Below, piece after piece: positions 35,934 through 44,680 of a stretch of DNA of 64,000 bases. Where the stretch lies: positions 2,133,001 to 2,197,000 of the forward strand of contig VISH01000002.1 in assembly GCA_007827375.1 (NCBI GenBank). Reading direction: 5' to 3'. Each line of letters opens with the position of its first letter. Positions within the stretch are counted from its first letter, which is position 1. The stretch is from Alteromonadaceae bacterium 2753L.S.0a.02 (GTDB taxonomy: Bacteria > Pseudomonadota > Gammaproteobacteria > Pseudomonadales > Cellvibrionaceae). Made by a program: the position numbers and the translations under genes. Below the pieces are notes generated by a model that was not told where the DNA came from, did no database searches, and saw only the letters and a program-made list of their open reading frames with translations.

Positions 35934-36448
35934 TGCAAACCTCGAAACGAGCTCGGCGTATGGAACGGCATCACAAGCTGCAAAAAAAACCGATATTGAA
36001 TTTGGTATCGTTAATGGATATTTTCACCATACTGGTTTTTTTTCTACTGGTTAATTCCTCCAATACACAACAACTTCCCAGCGCCAAAGATCTAACTTTG
36101 CCAACGTCTGTCGCCGATAAAGCCCCTCAGGAAACGGTGGTGATAGCTATTACCCGCCAAGACATTCTTGTACAAGGTCGCAAGGTTGCCAGTGTTGCAG
36201 AACTCGAAGACTCTGCGAGTGAAACCATTCCAGCTTTAAAAGAAGAGCTGGAGTACCAGTCTTCTCTGGGTTTTATTTCTCAGGAAAATCCTAAAGCTGG
36301 GCGGGCTGTTACCATTATGGGCGACGAAAATATTTCCTATGGGCTGGTGCGAAAAATATTGAAAACCTGTCAGCAGGCGAATTATCGCAAAATTGCTTTC
36401 GCTGCAAATCAAAAAGCAAAAAGCAAAAAGCAAATCGTAAAAGATTAA
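35933..36448 (+). CDS. ExbD/TolR-like subunit 2 with the proton-carrying Asp
   Basis: This 171-aa protein has one N-terminal membrane helix (about 25-42), LVSLMDIFTILVFFLLV, with Asp29 at the position of the conserved ExbD/TolR Asp. The periplasmic region contains a TolR-like QQLPSAKDLTLPTSV and ends in a Lys-rich tail (QKAKSKKQIVKD). It is coupled by TAATG to the first ExbD-like gene, so the two products are probably made in equal amounts and may form a heterodimer in the ExbB-type pentamer. Confidence 0.9.
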   Translation: MQTSKRARRMERHHKLQKKPILNLVSLMDIFTILVFFLLVNSSNTQQLPSAKDLTLPTSVADKAPQETVVIAITRQDILVQGRKVASVAELEDSASETIPALKEELEYQSSLGFISQENPKAGRAVTIMGDENISYGLVRKILKTCQQANYRKIAFAANQKAKSKKQIVKD

Positions 36449-36454
36449 AATCGG

Positions 36455-37405
36455 ATGACAAACTCGAATTACCGATCAATAACATTAGACTGGCAGCCAG
36501 CCGCCAAGCGGGGCGAGCGTTTGTTTGTGCTCGTTTTAGTGGTGGTATTTACGCTTACTTTTATTACCGCAGCGCTGATCTCTAGTGTTGATGTGCCACC
36601 AGCCGAACGTAAAAAACGCCCTGCTATCCCCGATCGGGTTGCGCAATTTATTGAGGAGCGTCCCAAACCGACGCCGCCACCGCCTCCACCTCCGCCACCA
36701 CCACCTCCCAAACCGAAACCAACGGTAGCGCGACAAGTCGACAAGACCGATGAAAAACCGCTGACTGAAGTCGAGAAAAAAGCCCGGGAAAAAGCCTCTG
36801 AAAGTGGTCTATTGGCGCTTGGGCAGGAGCTGGCAGATTTAATTGATACCAGCGATGTCGACAGTTTGGTAAGCGGTACGCTAAAAGAGCCGCAGGGCAC
36901 GGCGAAGGCAGCCGGTCACGGTACTGAATCTTTATTGGCCGGCGCTGAAACCGGAAGTGGCGGTGTGAATTCCGGCGATTACGTCGCAGCAGTCGGTGGT
37001 GCCACAATAGCCAGGCATGAGGTAGCGCTGGTTAAACAATCGTTATTTAAAGAAGACGCGGCGGGGAACATTGCCGCAGCCGGAGCATCTGATAGCAATC
37101 GTGAACGCACGGGTAATGTGCGTAGCGAAGAAGAAATCACCTTGGTATTTGACCAACACAAGGGCTCGCTGTATTCCATTTATAATCGTGAGCGACGTAA
37201 AAAACCCGGTTTGAAAGGGAAAATTGTGCTTGAACTTACGATTTCGCCCGAGGGTGATGTAACCGCAGCACGTATTGTTTCAAGTGAACTTAATGACCCA
37301 GCATTGGAAAGCCGCTTATTGGCGAGAATAAAAATGTTTAAGTTTGCTTCCAAGTCTGTTGAGCCGGTAACAGTCGTATTTCCGGTGGAATTTTTACCGT
37401 CTTAA
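36455..37405 (+). CDS. TonB-like energy transducer with AgmX/PglI-type C-terminus
   Basis: This 316-aa protein has a cytoplasmic N-terminus, one membrane helix (about 22-43), a Pro-rich stretch with 12 consecutive prolines (74-85), a Glu/Lys/Ala-rich spacer and a C-terminal domain (about 225-316). That domain contains HKGSLYSIYNRERRKKPGLK and GKIVLELTISPEGDVTAARI. This fits the AgmX/PglI C-terminal family, a TonB-related fold found next to TolQ/TolR and TPR proteins. It probably transmits ExbB/ExbD energy to an outer-membrane or peptidoglycan partner, perhaps the TPR proteins encoded at 5.9-10.6 kb. Confidence 0.85.
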   Translation: MTNSNYRSITLDWQPAAKRGERLFVLVLVVVFTLTFITAALISSVDVPPAERKKRPAIPDRVAQFIEERPKPTPPPPPPPPPPPPKPKPTVARQVDKTDEKPLTEVEKKAREKASESGLLALGQELADLIDTSDVDSLVSGTLKEPQGTAKAAGHGTESLLAGAETGSGGVNSGDYVAAVGGATIARHEVALVKQSLFKEDAAGNIAAAGASDSNRERTGNVRSEEEITLVFDQHKGSLYSIYNRERRKKPGLKGKIVLELTISPEGDVTAARIVSSELNDPALESRLLARIKMFKFASKSVEPVTVVFPVEFLPS

Positions 37406-37430
37406 TTCATTGCATTACGGGATTTAAAAT

Positions 37431-37465
37431 AAAAAAGGGGGGCGATTTAATCGCCCCCCTTTTTA
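37431..37465. terminator. Bidirectional terminator ending the T6SS/motor arm
   Basis: GGGGGGCGA (37437-37445) pairs with TCGCCCCCC (37451-37459) and is flanked by A6 and T5 tracts. It lies between the convergent TonB-like gene and the first xylanase gene and can stop both transcripts. Confidence 0.9.
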
Positions 37466-37483
37466 TCCTGCGTTAGCGCGCAA

Positions 37484-39331
37484 TTAATTACAAACTAAAC
37501 CGCCGCCGCCACTTTGGCTACTACATACGTTGGAGCCGATACAGCTGTGCGAGTTTTCCCAGCCCCAGGAATTATCGGTATTGTTACACACTGGGTAGCT
37601 GGTGCCATACCAGTTACAGGAGCAATTACCGCTGGATCCACCAGAAGAAGAGCTGGTTGAACCACCTCCGGAAGAGGAACTGGTGGTACTGCTGCCGCCA
37701 CTGGAAGAACTGCTGCCACTGCTGGTGCAGTTGCCGCTGAAGCAATCGGTGGTGTCACCAAAGCCAATCACACCTGAGCAATGCATGGTTTCTGAGTAGG
37801 AACCACCGCCACATTCGCCATTTCCATAAGTGGCCGTGTTGTACTCCATATCTTCAGCCTGACGGGTTTCACCGTTCACCTGCACATAGTCCAGAATTAC
37901 ATCGCGACCACTGGCGTCGTTGGTAAATTCCACCTGAATATCTCCAGACGCAGACCCTGAATAGGTGTAGTTCTGCGCGGTGGTACTTAAAGTCCAGCTC
38001 TGAACGGTTGAACCGCCCACGTTCAGATTGATACGCTCGTCGCCATTTGTGCCGCGTGCGCGCACCACAATACTGCCACTTCCGCCAGAAGACGAACTGC
38101 TAGAACCGCCACCTGAGGAAGAGGTTGTTGAGCTACCGCCAGACGACGAAGTTGTGCTGGAACCGCCGGAAGACGATGTGGTTGAACCGCTGCTGCTGGA
38201 ACCGCTGGGCGCCTGATTGTTGCAGCTGCCACTAAAGCAGTCTGAGGTATCACCGAAGCCGATTACACCAGAGCAATGCATGGTTTCAGAATTGGAGCCG
38301 CCGCCACATTCACCGTTACCGTAGGTGGCTGTGTTGTAGTCCATATCTTCAGCCTGGCGAGTTTCACCGTTTACGAATACCCAGTCGAGAATCACATCGC
38401 GATTGTCGCCGTCATTGGTGAACTCCACCTGTACATCGCCGGCCGCGTTGCCGCTGTAGGAGTAATTCTGAGCGGAGGTACTTAAGGTCCAGCTTTGTAC
38501 GGTACTGCCGCCTATTTTTAGATTGATACGCTCATCGCCATTGGTACCTCGGGCGCGAACCACGATTGGTGTTTTGCTGGGTCCGCCAGAAGTGCTTGAT
38601 GAGCTGCTACCAGAACTGCTACCACTGGTGCTGCTACCGCTGGTGCTACTGCCACTCGAGCTACCTTCACTAACAGTAATATTGGAACTACCGCTGCTTT
38701 GATAACCCTCGGTAGCCATAATCATGTAGTTGTGGCTGCCGAGATTTAAGCCAGCACTTGCCCAAGCATTGAAGTGGGCTCCCACGTTAATGGTACCGCT
38801 GTTGCGCTTGTTCTGACGCACGCTCCAAAATTGGTAGAAAGTTGCCGTGCCTTCAATAGACGGTTGGTTAACTCGCTGGGTACGAGCCAGGTTATAGGTA
38901 CTGCCGTCGGAACTGAATGAACCGTAACTGGTTGCGCCGGAACTGGGGTTGTAGTTCACCCAATTTTCAACGATGTAGTACTCGATGAGCGGATTTTTAG
39001 TCCATCCGTACAGGGCCAGATAGCTGGTGCCGCTCGCGCTGTAACTTCCGGAGTAAGTGACCATTTTCGCGCCACCAGGGTTCCAACCTTTTCCGCCAAC
39101 CCAGTTGTTGGTGCTCGTTCCCCACTTGGAACTGTAATTACCGCCAGAGCCCAGCGTCATACTCGCGTCGCCGGAATCTTTCCAAAAGGAGTAGTAATAG
39201 CCGTTTTGGGTGCCGGTTGAATTTGAACTTAAGGTTTGTGCGTTTGCCGCGGGCAAACTAAATGCTGCGGCTGTTGCCAATACTGCAATGGTGTGTTTGA
39301 GGCTTGAGCCTCTGGTTTTTATAGATCTCAT
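37484..39331 (-). CDS. Secreted GH11 xylanase with two CBM60 and a CBM10
   Basis: This 615-aa protein has a signal peptide (cleavage near ANA-QT, residue 31). The GH11 domain (32-223) has nucleophile Glu117 (NPLIEYYIVEN), acid/base Glu208 (MATEGYQSSG) and the thumb motif QPSIEGTATF. Two CBM60-type modules follow (about 254-370 and 420-535; IVVRARGTNGDERINL, ETRQAEDMEYNTATYGNGEC), separated by Ser/Gly linkers, then a C-terminal CBM10 (570-615). It hydrolyses beta-1,4-xylan; CBM60 binds xylan/beta-glucans with calcium and CBM10 binds cellulose. GGAG lies 8 nt before the ATG. A tandem palindromic operator lies 179 bp upstream. Confidence 0.95.
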   Translation of the reverse strand: MRSIKTRGSSLKHTIAVLATAAAFSLPAANAQTLSSNSTGTQNGYYYSFWKDSGDASMTLGSGGNYSSKWGTSTNNWVGGKGWNPGGAKMVTYSGSYSASGTSYLALYGWTKNPLIEYYIVENWVNYNPSSGATSYGSFSSDGSTYNLARTQRVNQPSIEGTATFYQFWSVRQNKRNSGTINVGAHFNAWASAGLNLGSHNYMIMATEGYQSSGSSNITVSEGSSSGSSTSGSSTSGSSSGSSSSSTSGGPSKTPIVVRARGTNGDERINLKIGGSTVQSWTLSTSAQNYSYSGNAAGDVQVEFTNDGDNRDVILDWVFVNGETRQAEDMDYNTATYGNGECGGGSNSETMHCSGVIGFGDTSDCFSGSCNNQAPSGSSSSGSTTSSSGGSSTTSSSGGSSTTSSSGGGSSSSSSGGSGSIVVRARGTNGDERINLNVGGSTVQSWTLSTTAQNYTYSGSASGDIQVEFTNDASGRDVILDYVQVNGETRQAEDMEYNTATYGNGECGGGSYSETMHCSGVIGFGDTTDCFSGNCTSSGSSSSSGGSSTTSSSSGGGSTSSSSGGSSGNCSCNWYGTSYPVCNNTDNSWGWENSHSCIGSNVCSSQSGGGGLVCN

Positions 39332-39510
39332 TATTATTCTCCAGTGAAACCCTCGCTTCCAATACAGCGCAATAAGAGGAGGAGAAGGGCTGTTAGAAAG
39401 CTAAACCCGCTTGTTGCAAACGGGAAAAAGACCCAGGTATCGAACAACCTTGCTGTTATTTTTATAACTGCGCGACACCGAGTGATGCTTGTATACAGCG
39501 CCTGCAGCAT
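39332..39510 (-). promoter_or_regulatory. Promoter/leader of the first xylanase gene
   Basis: This segment is the untranslated leader and promoter between start codon and operator. Its gene-proximal 70 bp resemble the leaders of the two neighbouring xylanase genes: a CAGCCC-like block, a run of CTCC repeats, GTATTGGA, then GGAGAATAATAATG. The distal part contains an AATAACA motif shared with the third gene. The exact transcription start cannot be read from the sequence. Confidence 0.5.
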
Positions 39511-39550
39511 ATTGTCAAAGAAACTATAAGCATATTGTCAAGTATACTAT
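39511..39550 (-). promoter_or_regulatory. Tandem palindromic operator of the first xylanase gene
   Basis: There are two 17-bp sites: ATTGTC-AAAGA-AACTAT (39511-39527) and ATTGTC-AAGTA-TACTAT (39534-39550). They start 23 bp apart. Each fits ATwGTy-N5-dACTAT, a near-palindrome. The same pair with the same 23-bp step occurs before the third xylanase gene. The regulator is unknown. Confidence 0.7.
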
Positions 39551-39770
39551 ATACTAAGGTCTAATATTTCTATAAAGAATAAAAAATAAGAATTATATGA
39601 TTGTTTATTTTGAAGTAGTATTGTATGGCGTTGAACAAGACGAAATTTGATCAATTTGCACAGTGATGACGCGCGAAAGCGGGGTGGGTACAAAAGAGGT
39701 GCGTTGACTTTGTGGAGAAAATTACGTGTTTCTGGTGATCTGTTTGATGTATACGCGTTGAGGGGCGAAT

Positions 39771-39796
39771 AAAAAAAGGGCGGAAAATCCGCCCTT
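39771..39796 (-). terminator. Terminator of the second xylanase gene
   Basis: AAGGGCGGA (39776-39784) pairs with TCCGCCCTT (39788-39796). On the - strand the stem is followed by T5. It lies 25 bp past the stop codon. The remaining 39551-39770 is AT-rich and shows no gene. Confidence 0.85.
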
Positions 39797-39821
39797 CGTT
39801 CTTTAATTGGCTATCTAAGCA

Positions 39822-41669
39822 CTAGTTACAAACTACGCCGCCGCCGCCAGTTTGGCTATTACAAGTGGAAGTGCCAATACAGCTCTGTGAGTTTTCCCAA
39901 CCCCAACCGGTGGTTTGGTTGTTACAAACAGGGTAGAGGGTTCCCCACCAGTTACACTGACAGCCACTGCCGCCACCCGACGAGCTTGAGCTGCTGGAGC
40001 TGCTGCTGGAAGATGTGCTGGAACCGCTGCTGGAGCTGCCACCATTTGGTGCTACGGCACGGCCGGTGCTGGGGTCGATACGACCGGCACACAAACCACG
40101 TGAACGCAGGTTGGATGCAATCATCGAAATGGCGTCGATGGTGGTGGTGCGGTAGTCGTGGTCGTGCATCAAAATCACCTGACCGTTTTGCAGAGTGCCA
40201 GCCGCGTTAGCGATTTCCTGAGCACTTGCGTTATCCCAATCGCGGGAGTCGACATCCCAGGTAATGTAGCGCAAGCCCTGAGCTGAAGCGGCCTGACGAA
40301 TTGCTGAAGTGTCGTTGCCGTAAGGTGGGCGGTACAAGGTTGGGGCTGGAGCGCCGGCACCTTGAATTGCTTGCGTGGTGCGGCTAATTTGATCAAGCAC
40401 TTGAGAGTAGCTGTAACCGCTCATATCCGGGTGGTCCCAGCTGTGGTTTTGAATTTCGCCCACGGCCATCAGCTGCTGTGCAGCAGAGGAATTACCCTGG
40501 ATATACTGACCTTGTACGAACCAGGTGACAGGGGTTAAACCGTTAGAAGTTAATTGGTTAATCAATTGCGTGGTGTAGCCGCCAGGGCCATCGTCAAAGG
40601 TAATTCCCACATAGCCGCTGCAGCTGCCGCCACCAGTACTCGAAGAGCTGCTGGAGCTGGAAGAACTGCTCGAACTGGAAGAACTGCTTGATGTAGAACT
40701 CGTGGTACTGGAGGTAGTGCTACCTGTTCCACCGCATGCGCCTAAGTTTGTCCAGGAAGCGTCGCTGCCAGGAACGGTATTGGTATACCAGTTGGCTTTG
40801 TACAGTGTGTTCTGATAAACCATTTGATCGCCAGCATTGGCGTGATTGTAGCTGCCGCCCGACCAATCTTTAGCTGTCCAGTTCGGGTATACGTTTACGC
40901 CGGAGCAGTTACCAGTGCCAGTGCCGCCACTGGTGCTGGATGAACTTGAGGAACTGCTTGAAGATGAAGAACTGGTTGAGCTTGTGGAGCTGCCAGAAGT
41001 ACTGCCTTCGGCCAGAGTAACACTCGATTGACCGCTACTTTGGTAGCCTTCAGTCGCCATAATCTGGTAATTGTGGCTACCGAGGTTCAAGCCCGCTGCG
41101 GCCCAGGCGTCGAAGTGCGCGCCGATGTTAATGGTACCGCTGGAGCGTTTACTTTGACGTACCGACCAATACTGGTAGAACGTTGCGGTACCTTCAATAG
41201 AGGGTTGGTTAACACGCTGACTGCGACCGAGCTGATAGGTACTGCCATCAGTACTGAATGATCCATAATTAGTCGCGCCGGAACTGGGGTTGTAATTTAC
41301 CCAGTTTTCAACAATGTAGTATTCGATAAGTGGGTTTTGGGTCCAACCATACAAGGCAAGGTAACTGGTACCGGTGGCGCTGTAGCTACCGGAATAGGTT
41401 ACGGTTCGTCGTGCCCCTGGGTTCCAGCCTTTACCACCAACCCAGTTGTTGGTTGAGTTGCTCCACGATGAGCTGTAGCTACCACCAGAGCCCAAGGTCA
41501 TGGATGCATCACCAGAATCTTTCCAGAAAGAATAGTAATAACCGTTTTGTGTACCTGTTGAGTTGGACGTTAACGTTTGTGCGTTTACAGAAGGCACACA
41601 TAATGCCGCTGTAACTAACGCTGCCAACGTTGTATTGAGGCGTACGCCCCGTGTTAGGGATGAGTGCAT
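39822..41669 (-). CDS. Secreted bifunctional GH11 xylanase / CE4 deacetylase with CBM5/12-like and CBM10
   Basis: This 615-aa protein has a signal peptide (to about residue 30) and a GH11 domain (31-222) with Glu116 and Glu207 as catalytic pair. A CBM5/12-like module (about 254-313; VNVYPNWTAKDWSGGSYN, ANWYTN) takes the place of CBM60. A CE4 polysaccharide deacetylase (about 350-543) has TFDDGP, HSWDHPD, RPPYG, WDVDSRDW and ILMHDHD motifs, and CBM10 closes the protein (570-615). Poly-Ser linkers separate modules. It probably deacetylates and cuts acetylxylan on cellulose-bound substrate. The ATG has GGAG 8 nt upstream. Confidence 0.95.
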   Translation of the reverse strand: MHSSLTRGVRLNTTLAALVTAALCVPSVNAQTLTSNSTGTQNGYYYSFWKDSGDASMTLGSGGSYSSSWSNSTNNWVGGKGWNPGARRTVTYSGSYSATGTSYLALYGWTQNPLIEYYIVENWVNYNPSSGATNYGSFSTDGSTYQLGRSQRVNQPSIEGTATFYQYWSVRQSKRSSGTINIGAHFDAWAAAGLNLGSHNYQIMATEGYQSSGQSSVTLAEGSTSGSSTSSTSSSSSSSSSSSSSTSGGTGTGNCSGVNVYPNWTAKDWSGGSYNHANAGDQMVYQNTLYKANWYTNTVPGSDASWTNLGACGGTGSTTSSTTSSTSSSSSSSSSSSSSSSSSSTGGGSCSGYVGITFDDGPGGYTTQLINQLTSNGLTPVTWFVQGQYIQGNSSAAQQLMAVGEIQNHSWDHPDMSGYSYSQVLDQISRTTQAIQGAGAPAPTLYRPPYGNDTSAIRQAASAQGLRYITWDVDSRDWDNASAQEIANAAGTLQNGQVILMHDHDYRTTTIDAISMIASNLRSRGLCAGRIDPSTGRAVAPNGGSSSSGSSTSSSSSSSSSSSSGGGSGCQCNWWGTLYPVCNNQTTGWGWENSQSCIGTSTCNSQTGGGGVVCN

Positions 41670-42156
41670 TAGTTTTCTCCAGATTTAGCCTCGGTCAAAT
41701 TATTATTGATTTGGAAGAGGCTGCTAGAAAGTAAACTCCATTTAAGAAAAATGGAGTCTGTATTATCGAGTTATCGAGTTGCTTGGTATTTATTATTGTT
41801 ACAACAGGTTAATCTCGAAGTCGGCTTTATAAGCTTACCGCGCTGAAATTGTCAATTAGACTATTAGCTAAATGAGCGAACTGCTATACAATTTTTATCA
41901 AAATTTAGCGATGCATCAAAAATATAACGTGCGCATTATTTTTTGTTCGTGAAATTATTTTTAATAAAACAGGTGGAAAAGAAATTATTTTAATAAATGG
42001 TGTGAGCTGTATTGTTGAGTACTTGTATGCGAGAGAAATTGCTTGAGTTTTTTAAAACGGTTCAAAAAATAAAATTACTATTTATTAGGTTTTTAATCGA
42101 TTTTTTAATCAATTGTTTAATTAAAGAATTTATTAACTTTTGTTTAAAACTAATTG
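41670..42156 (-). other. Leader and upstream region of the second xylanase gene
   Basis: The first 178 bp are promoter and leader, ending in GGAGAAAACTAATG. The palindromic operator follows at 41848-41864. The remaining roughly 290 bp up to the terminator of the third gene are very AT-rich, with runs of A and T and no plausible gene. Confidence 0.5.
41848..41864 (-). promoter_or_regulatory. Palindromic operator of the second xylanase gene
   Basis: ATTGTC-AATTA-GACTAT is palindromic except at the third position of each half. It lies 178 bp before the start codon, the same as in the neighbouring genes. At the expected second position 23 bp further (41871-41887) only a degraded site ending in CTAT is present. 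Confidence 0.7.
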
Positions 42157-42187
42157 AAAAAAAGGGCGGAAAATTCCGCCCTTTTTT
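42157..42187 (-). terminator. Terminator of the third xylanase gene
   Basis: GGGCGGAA (42164-42171) and TTCCGCCC (42174-42181) form the stem, flanked by A and T runs on both sides, 22 bp beyond the stop codon. It closely resembles the terminator of the second gene, another sign that these genes arose by duplication. Confidence 0.85.
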
Positions 42188-42208
42188 ATGATGTTGCTTT
42201 AAGTCTTT

Positions 42209-44680
42209 TTAATTACAAACAACACCGCCACCGCCGCCTTGGCTGTTACAAGTGTCATCGCCAATACAGCTTTGTGAGTTCTCCCAACCCCAGCCAGTGG
42301 ATTGATTCACACAGGATGGGTACAGAGTTCCCCACCAGTTACATTGACAACTTCCGCTGGTGCCGCCAGAAGAGCTGGAGCTACTGGAAGAAGAGCTCGA
42401 ACTGCTGCTGGATGAACTGGACGTTGTGCTGCTGGAGGTTGAGCTGCTGCTGGTGCAGCTACCGCTGAAGCAGTCAGAGGTGTCACCAAAGCCGATTACA
42501 CCGGAGCAGTGCATGGTTTCAGAGTAAGAACCACCGCCGCACTCACCATTGCCGTAAGTCGCAGTGTTGTACTCCATATCTTCGGCTTGACGGGTTTCGC
42601 CGTTAACCTGCACGTAGTCGAGAATGACATCGAGACCAGAAGCATCGTTGGTGAACTCAACCTGGATATCACCAGTGGCACCGCCAGTGTAAGTGTAATC
42701 CTGCGCGCTGGTGGTGAGCGTCCAGGTAGCCACGGTAGAACCGCCAACATTCAGGTTAATGATTTCAGAACCTGCTGTACCGTAGGCACGAACAACAATG
42801 TTGCCGCTGCTGCCGCCAGAAGTACTTGAGCTGCTGGAAGAGGAGCTAGAGCTGCTTGATGAACTGGATGTTGTGCTACTGCTGGTGGTACTGCTGCTGC
42901 CATTGGGCGCAACTGCGCGACCGGTTGCTGGATCGATACGGCCGGCACACAAACCACGTGATTGCAGATTGGCGGCAATTGCAGGAATCGCATCAATAGT
43001 GGTGGTACGGTAGTCGTGATCGTGCATCAGAATGACCTGACCATCCTGAAGGTTTGCCGCAGCTGCTGCAATTTGAGCGGCGCTGGCGCCATCCCAGTCG
43101 GCAGAGTCGACGTCCCAAGTGATGTAAGTCATACCCAATTCAGATGCAACTTGCGTAATTGTAGAGCTGTATGCACCGTAAGGTGGGCGGAACAGAGTTG
43201 GTGTTGGAGCGCCGGCACCAGTGATTGCCTGAGTGGTTTGACTCAACTGAGCGTATACGCCGGAGTAGTCGTAGCTGGTCATATCAGGGTGATCCCAGCT
43301 GTGGTTCTGGATTTCACCTACGGCCATCAGCTGTTGCGCAGCTGAAGAATTACCCTGAATATACTGGCCTTGGACGAACCAGGTAACTGGTGTCAGATTA
43401 TTCGAAACCAATTGATTAATCAGGGAAGTGGTGTAGTTGCCTGGGCCATCGTCGAAGGTAATACCCACGTAGCCACTACAGTTACTGCCGCCAGAACTTG
43501 AGCTGGTTGTGCTGCTGCTGGTTGTGCCGCTGCTGCTGGTTGTCGAGCTACTGCCGCTGCAACTTCCGCTAAAGCAGTCAGAGGTGTCACCAAAGCCGAT
43601 TACACCGGAGCAATGCATGGTTTCTGAGTAGGAACCACCACCACATTCGCCGTTGCCGTAAGTTGCGGTGTTGTATTCCATATCTTCAGCCTGACGGGTT
43701 TCGCCGTTAACTTGGATGTAGTCAAGAATAACGTCCAAACCTGAGGCATCGTTTGTGAACTCAACCTGGATATCACCCGTGGCGCTGCCCGTGTAAGTAT
43801 AATCCTGAGCGCTGGTGGAGAGTGTCCAGGTAGCAACGGTAGAGCCGCCCACATTCAGATTAATGATTTCAGAACCTGCGGTACCGTAAGCGCGAACAAC
43901 AATGCCACCGGTACTGGAGCCGCCGGAGGAGCTGCTGGTCGTGCTTGAGCTGGTGGTGCTGGAACTGGTCGTGCTGCTGGAACCGCCTTCACTTACCGAA
44001 ATGTCGGAGCTACCACTGCTCTGATAGCCTTCAGTCGCCATAATCATGTAGTTGTGGCTACCCAGGTTCAAACCTTGGCTAGCCCAGTAGTTGAAGTGGT
44101 TACCAATGGAAATGGTGCCGGAAATCTGGCCGAAGCCGACTTTGCTGTTGCGTACACTGAAGTATTGGTAGAAGGTTGCAGTACCTTCAATGGAGGGCTG
44201 ATTCACACGTTGACAGCGACGTACGCTATAGGAATTGCCATCACTGCTGAGTGTGCCGTAGTCAGTGCCGCCACTACAGCTGGAAGGGTTGTAAGAACCG
44301 TAACCTTCAATAATGTAGTACTCGACCAGTGGGTTTTGAGTCCAGCCATACAAGGCCAGATACGAGTTCTGCGAGTTGTCTACGCCGTAATACCCTTCAT
44401 AGGTGATGGTCTTGGCGCCGCCGGGGTTCCAGCCTTTACCACCCACCCAGTTATTGGTGCCGCTGTCCCACTGGGAGCCATAACGGCCACCATCGTAAAG
44501 TGTCATGGTGGCATTACCGGAATCTTTCCAGAAGGAGTAGTAATGACCGCCTTGTGTACCGGTCGAGTTCGATGAAAGTGTCGTTTGGGCGTTTGCCGAA
44601 GGCATGCCCAGTACTGCGGCCGAAGCCAATGCAGCAATGGTAACTCTTAGGGTTTTACCCTTAGTTGGTGCAAATCTCAT
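42209..44680 (-). CDS. Secreted GH11 xylanase / CE4 deacetylase with two CBM60 and CBM10
   Basis: This 823-aa protein has a signal peptide (to about residue 31) and a GH11 domain (33-232) with Glu120 and Glu217. CBM60 (about 259-375) is followed by CE4 (about 400-593) with TFDDGP (408-413), HSWDHP (460-465), RPPYG (498-502), WDVDSADW (522-529) and LMHDHD (551-556). A second CBM60 (about 627-742) and CBM10 (778-823) follow. The GH11-CBM60-CE4-CBM10 order matches the known Cellvibrio japonicus xylanase E/Xyn11A type, with an extra CBM60. The two CBM60 copies are almost identical to each other, which suggests recent duplication or gene conversion. Confidence 0.95.
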   Translation of the reverse strand: MRFAPTKGKTLRVTIAALASAAVLGMPSANAQTTLSSNSTGTQGGHYYSFWKDSGNATMTLYDGGRYGSQWDSGTNNWVGGKGWNPGGAKTITYEGYYGVDNSQNSYLALYGWTQNPLVEYYIIEGYGSYNPSSCSGGTDYGTLSSDGNSYSVRRCQRVNQPSIEGTATFYQYFSVRNSKVGFGQISGTISIGNHFNYWASQGLNLGSHNYMIMATEGYQSSGSSDISVSEGGSSSTTSSSTTSSSTTSSSSGGSSTGGIVVRAYGTAGSEIINLNVGGSTVATWTLSTSAQDYTYTGSATGDIQVEFTNDASGLDVILDYIQVNGETRQAEDMEYNTATYGNGECGGGSYSETMHCSGVIGFGDTSDCFSGSCSGSSSTTSSSGTTSSSTTSSSSGGSNCSGYVGITFDDGPGNYTTSLINQLVSNNLTPVTWFVQGQYIQGNSSAAQQLMAVGEIQNHSWDHPDMTSYDYSGVYAQLSQTTQAITGAGAPTPTLFRPPYGAYSSTITQVASELGMTYITWDVDSADWDGASAAQIAAAAANLQDGQVILMHDHDYRTTTIDAIPAIAANLQSRGLCAGRIDPATGRAVAPNGSSSTTSSSTTSSSSSSSSSSSSSSSTSGGSSGNIVVRAYGTAGSEIINLNVGGSTVATWTLTTSAQDYTYTGGATGDIQVEFTNDASGLDVILDYVQVNGETRQAEDMEYNTATYGNGECGGGSYSETMHCSGVIGFGDTSDCFSGSCTSSSSTSSSTTSSSSSSSSSSSSSSSSSSGGTSGSCQCNWWGTLYPSCVNQSTGWGWENSQSCIGDDTCNSQGGGGGVVCN

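Noticed and set aside
37600..38660. Short repeats in the xylanase region as a possible CRISPR array
   Set aside because: They are Ser/Gly codon repeats of protein linkers, in frame, with irregular unit length and no unique spacers.
41866..41880. 15-bp match AGCTAAATGAGCGAA shared with the MITE near 51500
   Set aside because: It does not extend to either side and there is no inverted terminal repeat near 41.87 kb. It is probably a chance match or a tiny remnant.
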